Of a stretch of 17,852 nt of DNA, positions 1 through 7,258 are shown piece after piece. Below the pieces are notes generated by a model. The model saw nothing but the letters and a program-made list of their open reading frames with translations, was not told the DNA's origin and made no database searches. The stretch comes from an uncultured Bacteroidales bacterium. Lineage in GTDB: Bacteria; Bacteroidota; Bacteroidia; Bacteroidales; ML635J-15. Made by a program: the position numbers and the translations under genes. Within the stretch, counting starts at the first letter, position 1, and each line of letters starts with the position of its first letter. Location of the stretch: assembly GCA_905233405.1 (NCBI GenBank), contig CAJOEG010000006.1, positions 1 through 17,852 on the forward strand, in the 5' to 3' direction.

Positions 1-17
1 CTTAATAAAAAAATAAT

Positions 18-25
18 TATATTTG
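18..25 (+). promoter_or_regulatory. Candidate Bacteroidetes -7 box for the C10 protease gene
   Basis: TATATTTG is a perfect match to the Bacteroidetes -7 consensus TAnnTTTG. It lies 59 bases before the start codon at 85, which would give a 5' leader of about 50 nt. The -33 element would fall at or beyond the window edge, so the full promoter cannot be checked. The leader is almost pure A/T and has no Shine-Dalgarno sequence, which is common in this phylum. Confidence 0.5.
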
Positions 26-53
26 CATTTTTAAACATTAAATTTAATAATTA

Positions 54-77
54 TCAAATTGTCAAATCATCAAATTT
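54..77 (+). repeat. Three tandem 8-bp repeats in the protease leader
   Basis: Three units starting with TCAAAT begin at 54, 62 and 70, exactly 8 bp apart: TCAAATTG, TCAAATCA, TCAAATTT. They end 7 nt before the ATG at 85, so they occupy the ribosome-binding region. They could set mRNA openness, be slippage-prone, or be chance in A/T-rich DNA. Confidence 0.5.
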
Positions 78-84
78 TAGAATA

Positions 85-2286
85 ATGAAGAGATTAGCAG
101 TTATTTTGGCAATAGTAGCGATAGCTTTCGCAGCCAAGGCAGAGCGCGTTTCGTATAAGGACGCAGAGAAAGTCGCCAGAGCTCATTATTACCAGACCGT
201 AAATGCATTCAGGGCAACAGAATGGAGTGATATAAGCCTGTCGTGCGTTGTAAATCCCAACGACGCAAATCCGAAGTATAACCTATACATTTTCGATGTG
301 AACGGCGATGAGGGATACATTGTCGTTTCGTCTGACAATAGAATTACGCCTGTACTTGCATATTCGTTTGAGTGTCCGTTCAATATCAACAATATGTCGC
401 CAGGACAGGCTGATTTCTTAAATTATTATAGCGAGTCGAACGACCTTGCCGATAAGGCAGATGCTGAGATTGTTGAAGCAAACCTTTCGGAATGGGGTTA
501 TTTGCTTGCATACGACCCGCAGGTAAGAGCAATTCGTGACAATGTTATTGCAACATCTCCTGTTTTGCTTGACGGAATTGCATGGAATCAGGATTGGCCT
601 TTTAATTCAATGTGTCCTGCTAAAACGGGTGGTACTTCAAATTTAAAGGGGCATGCTCCTGTAGGATGTGTTGCAACAGCTACCTGCCAAGTAATGAAAT
701 ACTGGAACTGGCCATCAAGCGGTACTAGTTCATATACGCATTCAAACTGGGCAAATGGTGGAAATGGCAACATTACTGTGAATTTTTCAAACCAGACATA
801 TAATTGGAATTCAATTCCTGACAATCCTTCTTCTACGGAGAATACAGAGTTGGCTAAAATTTGTTACCATGTTGGTGTTGCAGTCAAAATGTACTGGGAG
901 GCCGATGGCTCTGGCGCACAGACAAGTGATGTGCCTTATGCTTTGAAGACTTATTTTAAGTATGGGACAGATGTTTCGTGTAAACAAAAATATTCATATA
1001 GCGATGCTAATTGGAGAGCTATGTTAAAGGGACAAATAGATCAGAAGTATCCTATGGTTTATAGTGGTCGTCCATCTTCAGGCGATGGACATGCTTGGAA
1101 TTGTGATGGTTATCAGATAAGAGTAACAGATGCTGATACTGTAGAATCATTTCACATGAACTGGGGCTGGGGACCATACGGAGGAAATGGTTACTACACA
1201 CTTGATAACCTTACATCTACCGCAACTATTGGTGGCGATGAAAACAATTTCAACACAAGTAATCAGGTTGTAATAAACATACATCCTAACCAGACATTCT
1301 CAACCTGCCAGTCAACCACTATTTCTGGTAGCGAAGGTTCTTTTGACGATGGTAGCCGCGCATACGACTATGTGAACAACAGTGATTGTACTTACGTCAT
1401 TAATCCGACTTGCGGTTCTTATATTGAGTTGGATTTCTCAAAATTTGATTTGGCAGAAGGTGATTATGTAAATGTATATGCTGGTGACGAAAGTTCAACA
1501 AATCTGTTAGCTACATACGATATGGACAATCTTCCAGGAACGACTAAAGTTAAAAGCGCATTTGGTGCGATGACTTTAAATTTTCATACTGATGGAAATG
1601 GTGTTGCAGATGGATGGAGAGCTAATTATACAACTAAATCGAGATATTGTTCTGCCGCTAAAGTTACATTGACAGAACCGAGTGGAACGTTTGGGGATGG
1701 TAGTAAAACTTGCCAGTATTTGAAAAACACTACTTGTGAATGGTGGATTTCTCCCGAAAATATTAATTCAGTAACAATTTCATTTAATGAATTCAATATT
1801 TCTTCTGATGGGACTGACTATGTTGCATTATATCACGATAATACAAATCTCTCAAATCAAGTTGTGAAGTATACGTCTAATAATTTGCCAACAGAACCCA
1901 TTACTATTCCAGGTTCTGTTGTATGTGTAAAATTCTATTCAAACAATAACACTCAAGTAGGTGACGGCTGGCTATTGTCATACACATCAGACAATGTGAC
2001 AAACATTGAAGATATAGAAATAATGTCAAACCTTAGCGTTGTTCCTAATCCGACGAGTGATGATGGAAGAATCGTTTTCACATTGACGAGTGCTTCAAAC
2101 ACTAAGATTACAATTACAAATATGCTTGGCCAAATTGTTGGACAACAGGAATATGCATTGCCGTCTGGCTATCATGAAATTTCTTTGAAAGATTTTTCAA
2201 ATTTATCATTGCAGAATCAAATGTATTTCGTAACTTTGCAAAACGAAAATCAAATAAAGACTTGTAAGTTTTTATTTGCTGAATAG
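85..2286 (+). CDS. Secreted C10 family cysteine protease with two CUB-like domains and T9SS type A sorting domain
   Basis: A 733-residue secreted peptidase of the streptopain (C10) family. Residues 1-19 form a signal peptide ending AAKA. Residues 20 to about 155 form an inhibitory propeptide-like region containing YIVVSSDNR at 78-86. The catalytic domain spans about 160-400: Cys195 lies in GCVATA, His336 in GDGHAWNCDGY, and Asn359-Trp360 in HMNWGWG, so the expected active-site residues are all present. Two CUB-like beta-sandwich domains follow at about 408-516 and 522-635, each containing a GSF/GTF...DGS motif and paired cysteines. The last 90 residues (VVPNPTSDDGRIVF, then a short strand-rich tail) match the type A T9SS C-terminal sorting domain. 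The protein should therefore cross the outer membrane by T9SS and be surface-attached or released. Its own promoter is likely. Substrate is unknown; CUB domains suggest protein or glycan docking. The start was chosen from the signal peptide. Confidence 0.93.
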   Translation: MKRLAVILAIVAIAFAAKAERVSYKDAEKVARAHYYQTVNAFRATEWSDISLSCVVNPNDANPKYNLYIFDVNGDEGYIVVSSDNRITPVLAYSFECPFNINNMSPGQADFLNYYSESNDLADKADAEIVEANLSEWGYLLAYDPQVRAIRDNVIATSPVLLDGIAWNQDWPFNSMCPAKTGGTSNLKGHAPVGCVATATCQVMKYWNWPSSGTSSYTHSNWANGGNGNITVNFSNQTYNWNSIPDNPSSTENTELAKICYHVGVAVKMYWEADGSGAQTSDVPYALKTYFKYGTDVSCKQKYSYSDANWRAMLKGQIDQKYPMVYSGRPSSGDGHAWNCDGYQIRVTDADTVESFHMNWGWGPYGGNGYYTLDNLTSTATIGGDENNFNTSNQVVINIHPNQTFSTCQSTTISGSEGSFDDGSRAYDYVNNSDCTYVINPTCGSYIELDFSKFDLAEGDYVNVYAGDESSTNLLATYDMDNLPGTTKVKSAFGAMTLNFHTDGNGVADGWRANYTTKSRYCSAAKVTLTEPSGTFGDGSKTCQYLKNTTCEWWISPENINSVTISFNEFNISSDGTDYVALYHDNTNLSNQVVKYTSNNLPTEPITIPGSVVCVKFYSNNNTQVGDGWLLSYTSDNVTNIEDIEIMSNLSVVPNPTSDDGRIVFTLTSASNTKITITNMLGQIVGQQEYALPSGYHEISLKDFSNLSLQNQMYFVTLQNENQIKTCKFLFAE

Positions 2287-2315
2287 GTTTTTTCATAATG
2301 CTCACTAAATACGGA

Positions 2316-2386
2316 AAAGTGGAATCTCCCCGGTTCTGCTTTTCTTTTTTTACGTATATACTATAATATTTGGAGACTCCATTTTT
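2316..2386. repeat. Imperfect 15-bp inverted repeat with about 41-nt spacer
   Basis: The left arm AAAAGTGGAATCTCC (from about 2315) and right arm GGAGACTCCATTTTT (from 2372) are reverse complements except at two positions, one of which could be a G-U pair in RNA. The spacer is T-rich. It begins about 30 nt after the protease stop codon, so it could be a 3' mRNA stabiliser or the remains of a small mobile element. It does not look like an intrinsic terminator. Confidence 0.45.
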
Positions 2387-2466
2387 CTGTAAACATAAAA
2401 AAGCGGTGCTCATGATTGTCTTTGGACAATTGTTGGCAAAAAGTAAACAAAAAACCATGTTCGCTG

Positions 2467-2553
2467 AGTCTGCTTCGCTAAAAATCCGAAACTTGCCGTT
2501 TTATGCGCGTTGCGTTTAAGACGCGAATCCGCAAAAACGGCTTCAAACAGACT
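2467..2553. repeat. Nested imperfect palindrome
   Basis: Several arms pair around one centre: AGTCTG (2467-2472) with CAGACT (2548-2553), GCCGTTTT (2495-2502) with AAAACGGC (2534-2541), GCG (2505-2507) with CGC (2530-2532), and GCGT (2512-2515) with ACGC (2521-2524) around a 5-nt loop. It could fold as a long stem on either strand. Its separate position next to the terminator suggests a dispersed palindromic repeat or a structured transcript end. No function can be read from one copy. Confidence 0.5.
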
Positions 2554-2595
2554 GATAAAAAAAGCCACCCTTTCGAGTGGCTTTTTTGTTATCAG
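2552..2595 (-). terminator. Rho-independent terminator of the hydrogenase operon, probably bidirectional
   Basis: GCCAC (2564-2568) pairs with GTGGC (2577-2581). On the - strand the stem extends by a G-U and a C-G pair and closes on a GAAA tetraloop. The stem is followed by seven T on the - strand (2563-2557) and six T on the + strand (2582-2587). An outer pair CTGATAA/TTATCAG extends the structure. It lies about 11 nt after the hydC stop codon, and is also the only clear terminator after the protease gene. Confidence 0.85.
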
Positions 2596-2606
2596 TTGCG
2601 ACTGAA

Positions 2607-3086
2607 TTAGTTGTTGTATTCAGCCAAAACTTCCTTTACCTTTTCAGGTGTCATACGACCGTATGTCTTACCGCCGATGCTCATAACTGGAGCCAAACCG
2701 CAAGCACCTACGCAACGGAGGCAGTTCAATGAGAACTTTCCGTCAGGAGTTACCTGGCCAACTTCAATCTTGAGTTCGTTCTTCAATGCGTCGAGAACCT
2801 TTTCAGCACCTCTTACATAGCAAGCAGTACCAAGGCATACATTGATTGGATGTTCGCCCTTAGGAGTCATAGTGAAGAAGCTGTAGAAGCTAACAACACC
2901 ATAAACCTTTGCTACTGGAATATGCAGGCATTCTGCAACATATTCCTGTACTTCAGCTGGCAAGTATCCGAAATGACCCTGAGTCTTGTGGAGAACATTG
3001 ATCAATTCTCCCTCTTTGTTACCGAAGGATTCACATATTTCCTTGATAACCTTCATATTGCATTCTGACAATTTTATTGTAGCCAT
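2607..3086 (-). CDS. hydC: NAD(P)H-dependent [FeFe] hydrogenase subunit HydC (NuoE-like [2Fe-2S] protein)
   Basis: A 159-residue NuoE/HydC-type subunit of usual length. An N-terminal helical region (about 1-75, with the family motif GHFGYLP at 37-43 and VYGVVSFYSFF at 61-71) precedes a thioredoxin-like [2Fe-2S] domain. The four ligands are in the expected Cx4C and Cx3C pairs: Cys84 and Cys89 (CLGTAC), Cys125 and Cys129 (CVGAC). In HydABC enzymes this subunit binds to HydB and passes electrons near the FMN. It is the last gene of the operon, 21 nt after hydA, with an AAGGA ribosome-binding sequence before its ATG and a terminator just downstream. NuoE of complex I is the alternative name, but no other nuo gene is present and the neighbour is a hydrogenase. 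Confidence 0.93.
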   Translation of the reverse strand: MATIKLSECNMKVIKEICESFGNKEGELINVLHKTQGHFGYLPAEVQEYVAECLHIPVAKVYGVVSFYSFFTMTPKGEHPINVCLGTACYVRGAEKVLDALKNELKIEVGQVTPDGKFSLNCLRCVGACGLAPVMSIGGKTYGRMTPEKVKEVLAEYNN

Positions 3087-3107
3087 ATCTTTTTCCTTTG
3101 TTTAAAT

Positions 3108-4874
3108 TTAACCTTCAATTTCTACCTTAGTTGATCTGTCGATGTAGTGGGTATGCAGCTGTTCGTGTGACAGATGTCCGCATGGTTCACCATAGTATTC
3201 CTTGTAGATTGCTATGATGTCCGGATTTTCGTGTGACTTACGAATCGGCTTGCCTGCATCTTCGCGGTAAGTAGCTTCCATACGCTTGCGTATGATGTCG
3301 CTGTTACCGTGGTGGTAAGGCTGACCTGCACCACCGATACATCCGCCTGGGCATGCCATAACTTCGATGAAGTGGAAGCCTCTTGGGTTGCCGTTGCGAA
3401 CTTCTTCCATCATTGCGCGTGCATTCGAAAGAGTGTGGCATACAGCTACCTTAACTGGCAATCCGTCGAAATCAACTGTAGCGGTCTTAACGCCGTCCAA
3501 TCCACGAACTTCTTCGAAGTCGATTCTTGGGAGGGTCTTCTTTGTGTGAACTTCGTAAGCTGTACGGAGAGCTGCCTCCATAACACCACCTGTTGCACCG
3601 AAGATAACTGCAGCACCTGTCGATTCGCCGAGCGGGCTGTCGAAGTCTTCTTCTGGAAGCTGGCTGAGGTCGATGTTGAACTGCTTGATGAGGTGTGCAA
3701 GTTCGCGGGTCGAAATCGAGAAGTTAACATCTGGATCGCCGTTTACCTTGAATTCATCGCGTGCAACTTCGCTCTTCTTTGCCAAGCAAGGCATTACAGA
3801 AACTACTACCATGTCTTCGCGCTTAACACCAATCTTCTTTGCGAAGAAGTTCTTAGCTACAGGACCGAACATCTGTTGCGGTGACTTAGCTGTTGAGAGG
3901 TTGTCGAGAAGATCCGGGAAGTTCTTTTCCATGAACATGATCCATGCCGGGCAGCATGAAGTGAACTGAGGCATTGCAACCTTTTCACCGTTGAGAACCT
4001 TAGCAACTCTGTGGAGAAGTTCAGTACCTTCTTCCATGATGGTGAGGTCGGCACTCCAGTCGGTATCGAATACATAGTCGAAACCGATGCGGCGGAGAGC
4101 AGCTGCCATCTTGCCGGTAACGATAGTACCAGGTTCCAAACCAAATTCTTCGCCGAGAGCAACACGAACTGCAGGAGCTGTCTGAACAACAACAGTCTTA
4201 GTCGGGTCGGCAAGAGCCTTCATTACGTCGCTTACATTGTCAACCAATGTCAAAGCGCCAACTGGGCATACCTGAACGCACTGACCGCAGTTTACGCACG
4301 AAGTAGTTCCGAGGTCGCTTTCGAATGCTGGTGATACAACTGCCGGGAAACCACGGTTGATAGCTGACAAAGCACCAACGCTCTGAATCTGGTTACACAT
4401 AGTTTCGCAACGACGGCACATAACGCACTTGTCCATGTCGCGGTAAACCGACTTAGTAGTGTCCTTGCGGTAAGTTGACTGTTCGCCCTTGAACGGGATT
4501 TCGCGGATGCCAAGCTTTGTTGCCAATGCCTGGAGTTCGCAGTCGCCCGACTTAGCGCACTGCAAGCAGTCATTCGGGTGGTCGGAGAGGATAAGTTCAA
4601 CGACGGTCTTGCGAGCGTTGATAACGCGTGCATTGTGAGTGTGAACAACCATTCCTTCCATACATTCGGTAACGCATGCTGGAGCAAGGTTTCTTCTTCC
4701 TTCAACTTCTACGACGCAAACACGGCATCCACCCGGTTTGTTTTCAAAATTCATTCCTGCAAGTTCAAAGTAGCACAATGTAGGAATATCGATGCCATTC
4801 TGACGAGCTGCCTTCAATATGGTGGTTCCAGCTTCGACTTCAATCGGCCTATTATCTATTGTTAATTTTACCAT
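3108..4874 (-). CDS. hydA: [FeFe] hydrogenase catalytic subunit HydA
   Basis: A 588-residue hydrogenase that interconverts protons and H2. Order of domains: [2Fe-2S] ferredoxin-like (Cys34, 50, 53, 67); a His-ligated [4Fe-4S] site (His99, Cys103, 106, 112); two [4Fe-4S] ferredoxin clusters (Cys150/153/156/160 and 193/196/199/203); then the H-cluster domain. All three H-cluster signatures are intact: TSCCPAW (305-311), MPCLAKKSE (361-369) and EVMACPGGCIGGAGQP (504-519), with Cys508 and Cys512 as bridging ligands. Cys307, Ser330 and Glu281/282 fit the known proton path, so the enzyme should be catalytically competent. It is shorter than the roughly 645-residue Thermotoga HydA because the extra C-terminal [2Fe-2S] domain is missing. 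It sits 31 nt after hydB. Electron bifurcation (using ferredoxin plus NADH) is plausible from the family but cannot be proven from sequence. Confidence 0.96.
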   Translation of the reverse strand: MVKLTIDNRPIEVEAGTTILKAARQNGIDIPTLCYFELAGMNFENKPGGCRVCVVEVEGRRNLAPACVTECMEGMVVHTHNARVINARKTVVELILSDHPNDCLQCAKSGDCELQALATKLGIREIPFKGEQSTYRKDTTKSVYRDMDKCVMCRRCETMCNQIQSVGALSAINRGFPAVVSPAFESDLGTTSCVNCGQCVQVCPVGALTLVDNVSDVMKALADPTKTVVVQTAPAVRVALGEEFGLEPGTIVTGKMAAALRRIGFDYVFDTDWSADLTIMEEGTELLHRVAKVLNGEKVAMPQFTSCCPAWIMFMEKNFPDLLDNLSTAKSPQQMFGPVAKNFFAKKIGVKREDMVVVSVMPCLAKKSEVARDEFKVNGDPDVNFSISTRELAHLIKQFNIDLSQLPEEDFDSPLGESTGAAVIFGATGGVMEAALRTAYEVHTKKTLPRIDFEEVRGLDGVKTATVDFDGLPVKVAVCHTLSNARAMMEEVRNGNPRGFHFIEVMACPGGCIGGAGQPYHHGNSDIIRKRMEATYREDAGKPIRKSHENPDIIAIYKEYYGEPCGHLSHEQLHTHYIDRSTKVEIEG

Positions 4875-4905
4875 TTCTAAATTGTTTTTACGGTTTGAAT
4901 CTTAA

Positions 4906-6723
4906 TTACTTAACTGATATAGCACCAAACTTACACTTTTCGATGCAGGTACCACACTTAATACACTTTTCTTGATCGATTGCCATTGAAGCCAACTTGT
5001 GACCGTTTGCAATGTAATCGGTTCTTGTGATAGCGCTTACTGGACAAGCCTTAGCACAAGCTCCGCAGCCTATACAAGCTTCCTTGTCGATGACATACTG
5101 CTTGAGAGCCCTGCACTGACCAGCGCGGCACTTCTTTTCGGTAACGTGCTCTACATATTCGTCCCAGAAGTTGTTCAATGTTGACAATACTGGGTTTGGT
5201 GATGTCTGACCTAAACCGCAGAGAGCCGAATCCTTGATAACCATTGCAAGGTTCTTCAACTTTTCGAGGTCTTCCATTGTGCCCTTGCCTTCGGTAATCT
5301 TGGTGAGGATTTCGAGCATACGCTTGTTACCTACGCGGCATGGAGTACACTTACCGCAAGATTCTTCGCAGGTGAATTCGAGGAAGAACTTAGCGATAGA
5401 AACCATACAGTCGTCTTCGTCCATAACGATCATACCGCCCGAACCCATCATTGAGCCAGCAGCTACGAGGTTATCGAAATCAACTGGAGTGTCGAGGTGC
5501 TTTTCTGTCAAGCAGCCACCCGAAGGACCACCAGTCTGTACAGCTTTGAATTTCTTTCCGTTCTTGATACCACCACCAATTTCGTAGATGATTTCGCGAA
5601 GGGTGATACCCATAGGAACTTCGATAAGACCTACGTTGTTGATCTTTCCTGCCAAAGCGAATACCTTGGTACCCTTTGACTTTTCGGTTCCGATTGATGC
5701 GAACCATTCCCATCCGCGGTTGAAGATAACTGGGATGTTAGCGAAAGTTTCAACATTGTTTACATTGGTCGGGAGTTCCATATAACCAGCCTGTGCTGGG
5801 AAAGGTGGCTTGAATGTAGGTTCGCCACGCTTACCTTCCATAGAGTGGATAAGAGCGGTTTCCTCACCGCAAACGAATGCGCCAGCACCGTAGCGGAGTT
5901 CGATTTCGAAATCGAAGCCTGTTCCCATGATGTCCTTGCCCAAAAGGCCGTATTCTTCAGCCTGCTTGATAGCAACCTGGAGTCTGTGGATTGCCAATGG
6001 GTATTCAGCACGGATGTAGATCAAACCTTTGGTTGCGCCGATGCAGTAACCGCAGATTGCCATAGCTTCGAGAATCGAGTGCGGGTCACCTTCGAGGACG
6101 CTTCTGTCCATGAATGCTCCCGGGTCACCTTCGTCAGCGTTGCAGGTAACGTACTTCTGTACGCCTGGACGGCTCTTCGAAGCGATTTCCCACTTAACGC
6201 CAGTCGGGAAGCCTGCGCCACCACGACCGCGGAGACCTGATTTCTTTACTACGTCGATAGCCTCAGCTGGAGTCATTTCGGTAAGAACCTTACCCAAAGC
6301 AGCATAACCTTCGCGAGCGATGCATTCGTCGATGTTTTCAGGATCGATGAAACCGCAGTTACGCAAAGCGATACGGATCTGCTTCTTGTAGAATTCCATG
6401 TGCTTCGAGTCGCTTACATGTTCGTTGTTATCCGGGTCTGTGTAGAGAAGACGGGTAACTTTTCTACCTTTAATAATATGTTCTTCGATGATTTCCTTTG
6501 CATCTTCAGGAGTTACCTGAGTATAGAAAGTGTTGTCAGGAATAACCTTTACGATCGGGCCTTTTTCGCAGAAACCGAAGCAGCCAGTCGGAACAACCTT
6601 TGCAAATTCTTTCAAACCGTGAGATTCGAGCTCCTTGTCGAGCTGAGCCATAATTTCATGGCTTCTGGATGCGGAACAGCCAGTACCGCCGCATACCAAG
6701 AGGTGCATTTTGTATTGTGCCAT
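4906..6723 (-). CDS. hydB: NAD(H)-binding flavoprotein subunit HydB of [FeFe] hydrogenase (NuoF-like)
   Basis: A 605-residue diaphorase subunit carrying FMN and the NAD(H) site. An N-terminal thioredoxin-like [2Fe-2S] domain has Cys11, 16, 48 and 52 in Cx4C/Cx3C spacing. The NuoF core contains GRGGAGFPTG (166-175) and CNADEGDPGAFMD (194-206) for flavin and nucleotide. An SLBB-like region follows at about 350-440. The NuoF-type [4Fe-4S] cluster is ligated by Cys456, 459, 462 and Cys502. A C-terminal bacterial ferredoxin module adds two clusters (Cys550/553/556/560 and 587/590/593/597). This fusion layout is typical of HydB of trimeric hydrogenases rather than NuoF of complex I. Cys532 and Cys537 near His526 may bind a further metal (inference). 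AGGAGG at 6734-6739 supports the start; the gap to the upstream gene is 19 nt. Confidence 0.95.
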   Translation of the reverse strand: MAQYKMHLLVCGGTGCSASRSHEIMAQLDKELESHGLKEFAKVVPTGCFGFCEKGPIVKVIPDNTFYTQVTPEDAKEIIEEHIIKGRKVTRLLYTDPDNNEHVSDSKHMEFYKKQIRIALRNCGFIDPENIDECIAREGYAALGKVLTEMTPAEAIDVVKKSGLRGRGGAGFPTGVKWEIASKSRPGVQKYVTCNADEGDPGAFMDRSVLEGDPHSILEAMAICGYCIGATKGLIYIRAEYPLAIHRLQVAIKQAEEYGLLGKDIMGTGFDFEIELRYGAGAFVCGEETALIHSMEGKRGEPTFKPPFPAQAGYMELPTNVNNVETFANIPVIFNRGWEWFASIGTEKSKGTKVFALAGKINNVGLIEVPMGITLREIIYEIGGGIKNGKKFKAVQTGGPSGGCLTEKHLDTPVDFDNLVAAGSMMGSGGMIVMDEDDCMVSIAKFFLEFTCEESCGKCTPCRVGNKRMLEILTKITEGKGTMEDLEKLKNLAMVIKDSALCGLGQTSPNPVLSTLNNFWDEYVEHVTEKKCRAGQCRALKQYVIDKEACIGCGACAKACPVSAITRTDYIANGHKLASMAIDQEKCIKCGTCIEKCKFGAISVK

Positions 6724-6742
6724 TAGTTCTAATCCTCCTTAT

Positions 6743-7132
6743 TTAGATTGATCTGTAGTTAGCAGGAAGAATTCCTTCGATCAATTCTCCGTTCTTAATA
6801 TACTTTTCAATGATTTCGTCGGCCTTCTTTACGTCAACGTAACCGAAAACCACCGGGTCGCTACCTGGGCGAGTTACTTCGATTGTAGGTTCTGCGTGGC
6901 AGTAGCCCATATCGCCAACCTGAATTACCAAAGCCTTAACGCCTCTCTTGTCGAGTTCTTCCATGAGGTAGTTCATGATTTCCTTTGCACCTGCTGCGAT
7001 GCCGCTGGTAGCCATACCTACCTTAATCTGAACGATAGCGTCGGGAGAATTGCTGTTTTCCCTGAGCTGCATTTTGCCTTGCATGTCTTCCTTAATCTTC
7101 CTAAGTTCTGCAAGATTCTTGATTTTATTCAT
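6743..7132 (-). CDS. Thioredoxin-fold (2Fe-2S) ferredoxin-like protein, cluster cysteines mostly lost
   Basis: A 129-residue protein, first gene of the hydrogenase operon, related to the small HndB-like subunit found with NAD(P)-linked [FeFe] hydrogenases. The fold signature is clear: VGMATSGIAAGAKEIMNYL (38-56), then QVGDMGYCHAEPTIEV (71-86) and VVFGYVDVKKADEII (94-108). In cluster-binding relatives these blocks read like ATCGIA and TGCMGxCxAEP. Here the first gives Ser43 and no cysteine, and the second gives Asp74 with only Cys78 kept, so a normal four-cysteine [2Fe-2S] cluster cannot form. The frame is open and the rest of the domain is conserved, so this is not simple decay. A structural or regulatory role in the complex is the likeliest reading. 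GGAGGA precedes the ATG by a few bases. Confidence 0.85.
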   Translation of the reverse strand: MNKIKNLAELRKIKEDMQGKMQLRENSNSPDAIVQIKVGMATSGIAAGAKEIMNYLMEELDKRGVKALVIQVGDMGYCHAEPTIEVTRPGSDPVVFGYVDVKKADEIIEKYIKNGELIEGILPANYRSI

Positions 7133-7140
7133 ACTTATCC

Positions 7141-7222
7141 TCCAAAGTTAATTTTGAAATATTTGTATTACATTTATTTAACTAGTTTCTAACCTAAAAA
7201 ATTGAAAGTCCAAAGTTAATTT
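7141..7222 (-). promoter_or_regulatory. Duplicated 14-bp element carrying the -7 box, upstream of the hydrogenase operon
   Basis: TCCAAAGTTAATTT occurs at 7141-7154 and again at 7209-7222. On the - strand each copy contains TAACTTTG, a perfect TAnnTTTG match (7150-7143 and 7218-7211). The distal copy would give a leader of about 70 nt and is the better promoter candidate. The proximal copy overlaps the Shine-Dalgarno sequence of the first gene, so a start from it would leave almost no leader. I see no convincing -33 TTTG at the usual distance from either. Confidence 0.45.
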
Positions 7223-7258
7223 ATTTAGTGCTTCGTAAAATGCTTTTTTGCTCCTAGT

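Larger units (their letters stand above)
2287..2606. other. 320-bp intergenic region between convergent genes, rich in inverted repeats
   Basis: This lies between the 3' ends of the + strand protease gene and the - strand hydrogenase operon. I see no gene in it. It contains an imperfect inverted repeat (2316-2386), a small perfect hairpin (ATTGTC-TTTG-GACAAT, 2415-2430), a larger nested palindrome (2467-2553) and a terminator (2552-2595). A stretch reading TTTGTTTACTTTTTGCC on the - strand (about 2437-2453) resembles, from memory, dispersed non-coding sequence in Bacteroidota genomes. A 114-codon - strand frame crosses it but runs into the protease gene and has no recognisable protein features. 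Confidence 0.6.

Noticed and set aside
2316..2386. Intrinsic terminator for the protease gene
   Set aside because: The spacer of about 41 nt is too long and the stem has two mismatches; the hairpin at 2552-2595 is a much better terminator.
2114..2458. 114-codon - strand frame across the end of the protease gene
   Set aside because: More than half lies over the protease coding region; the rest runs through inverted repeats and has no protein features.
3309..3884. + strand open frame (191 codons) opposite hydA
   Set aside because: HydA is certain on the other strand, with conserved H-cluster motifs in this very region; the antisense product has no recognisable features.
2607..6723. NuoE/NuoF/NuoG of respiratory complex I
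   Set aside because: The gene in the NuoG position has a full H-cluster domain, HydB carries the extra ferredoxin module, and no other nuo genes are present, so the operon is a hydrogenase.
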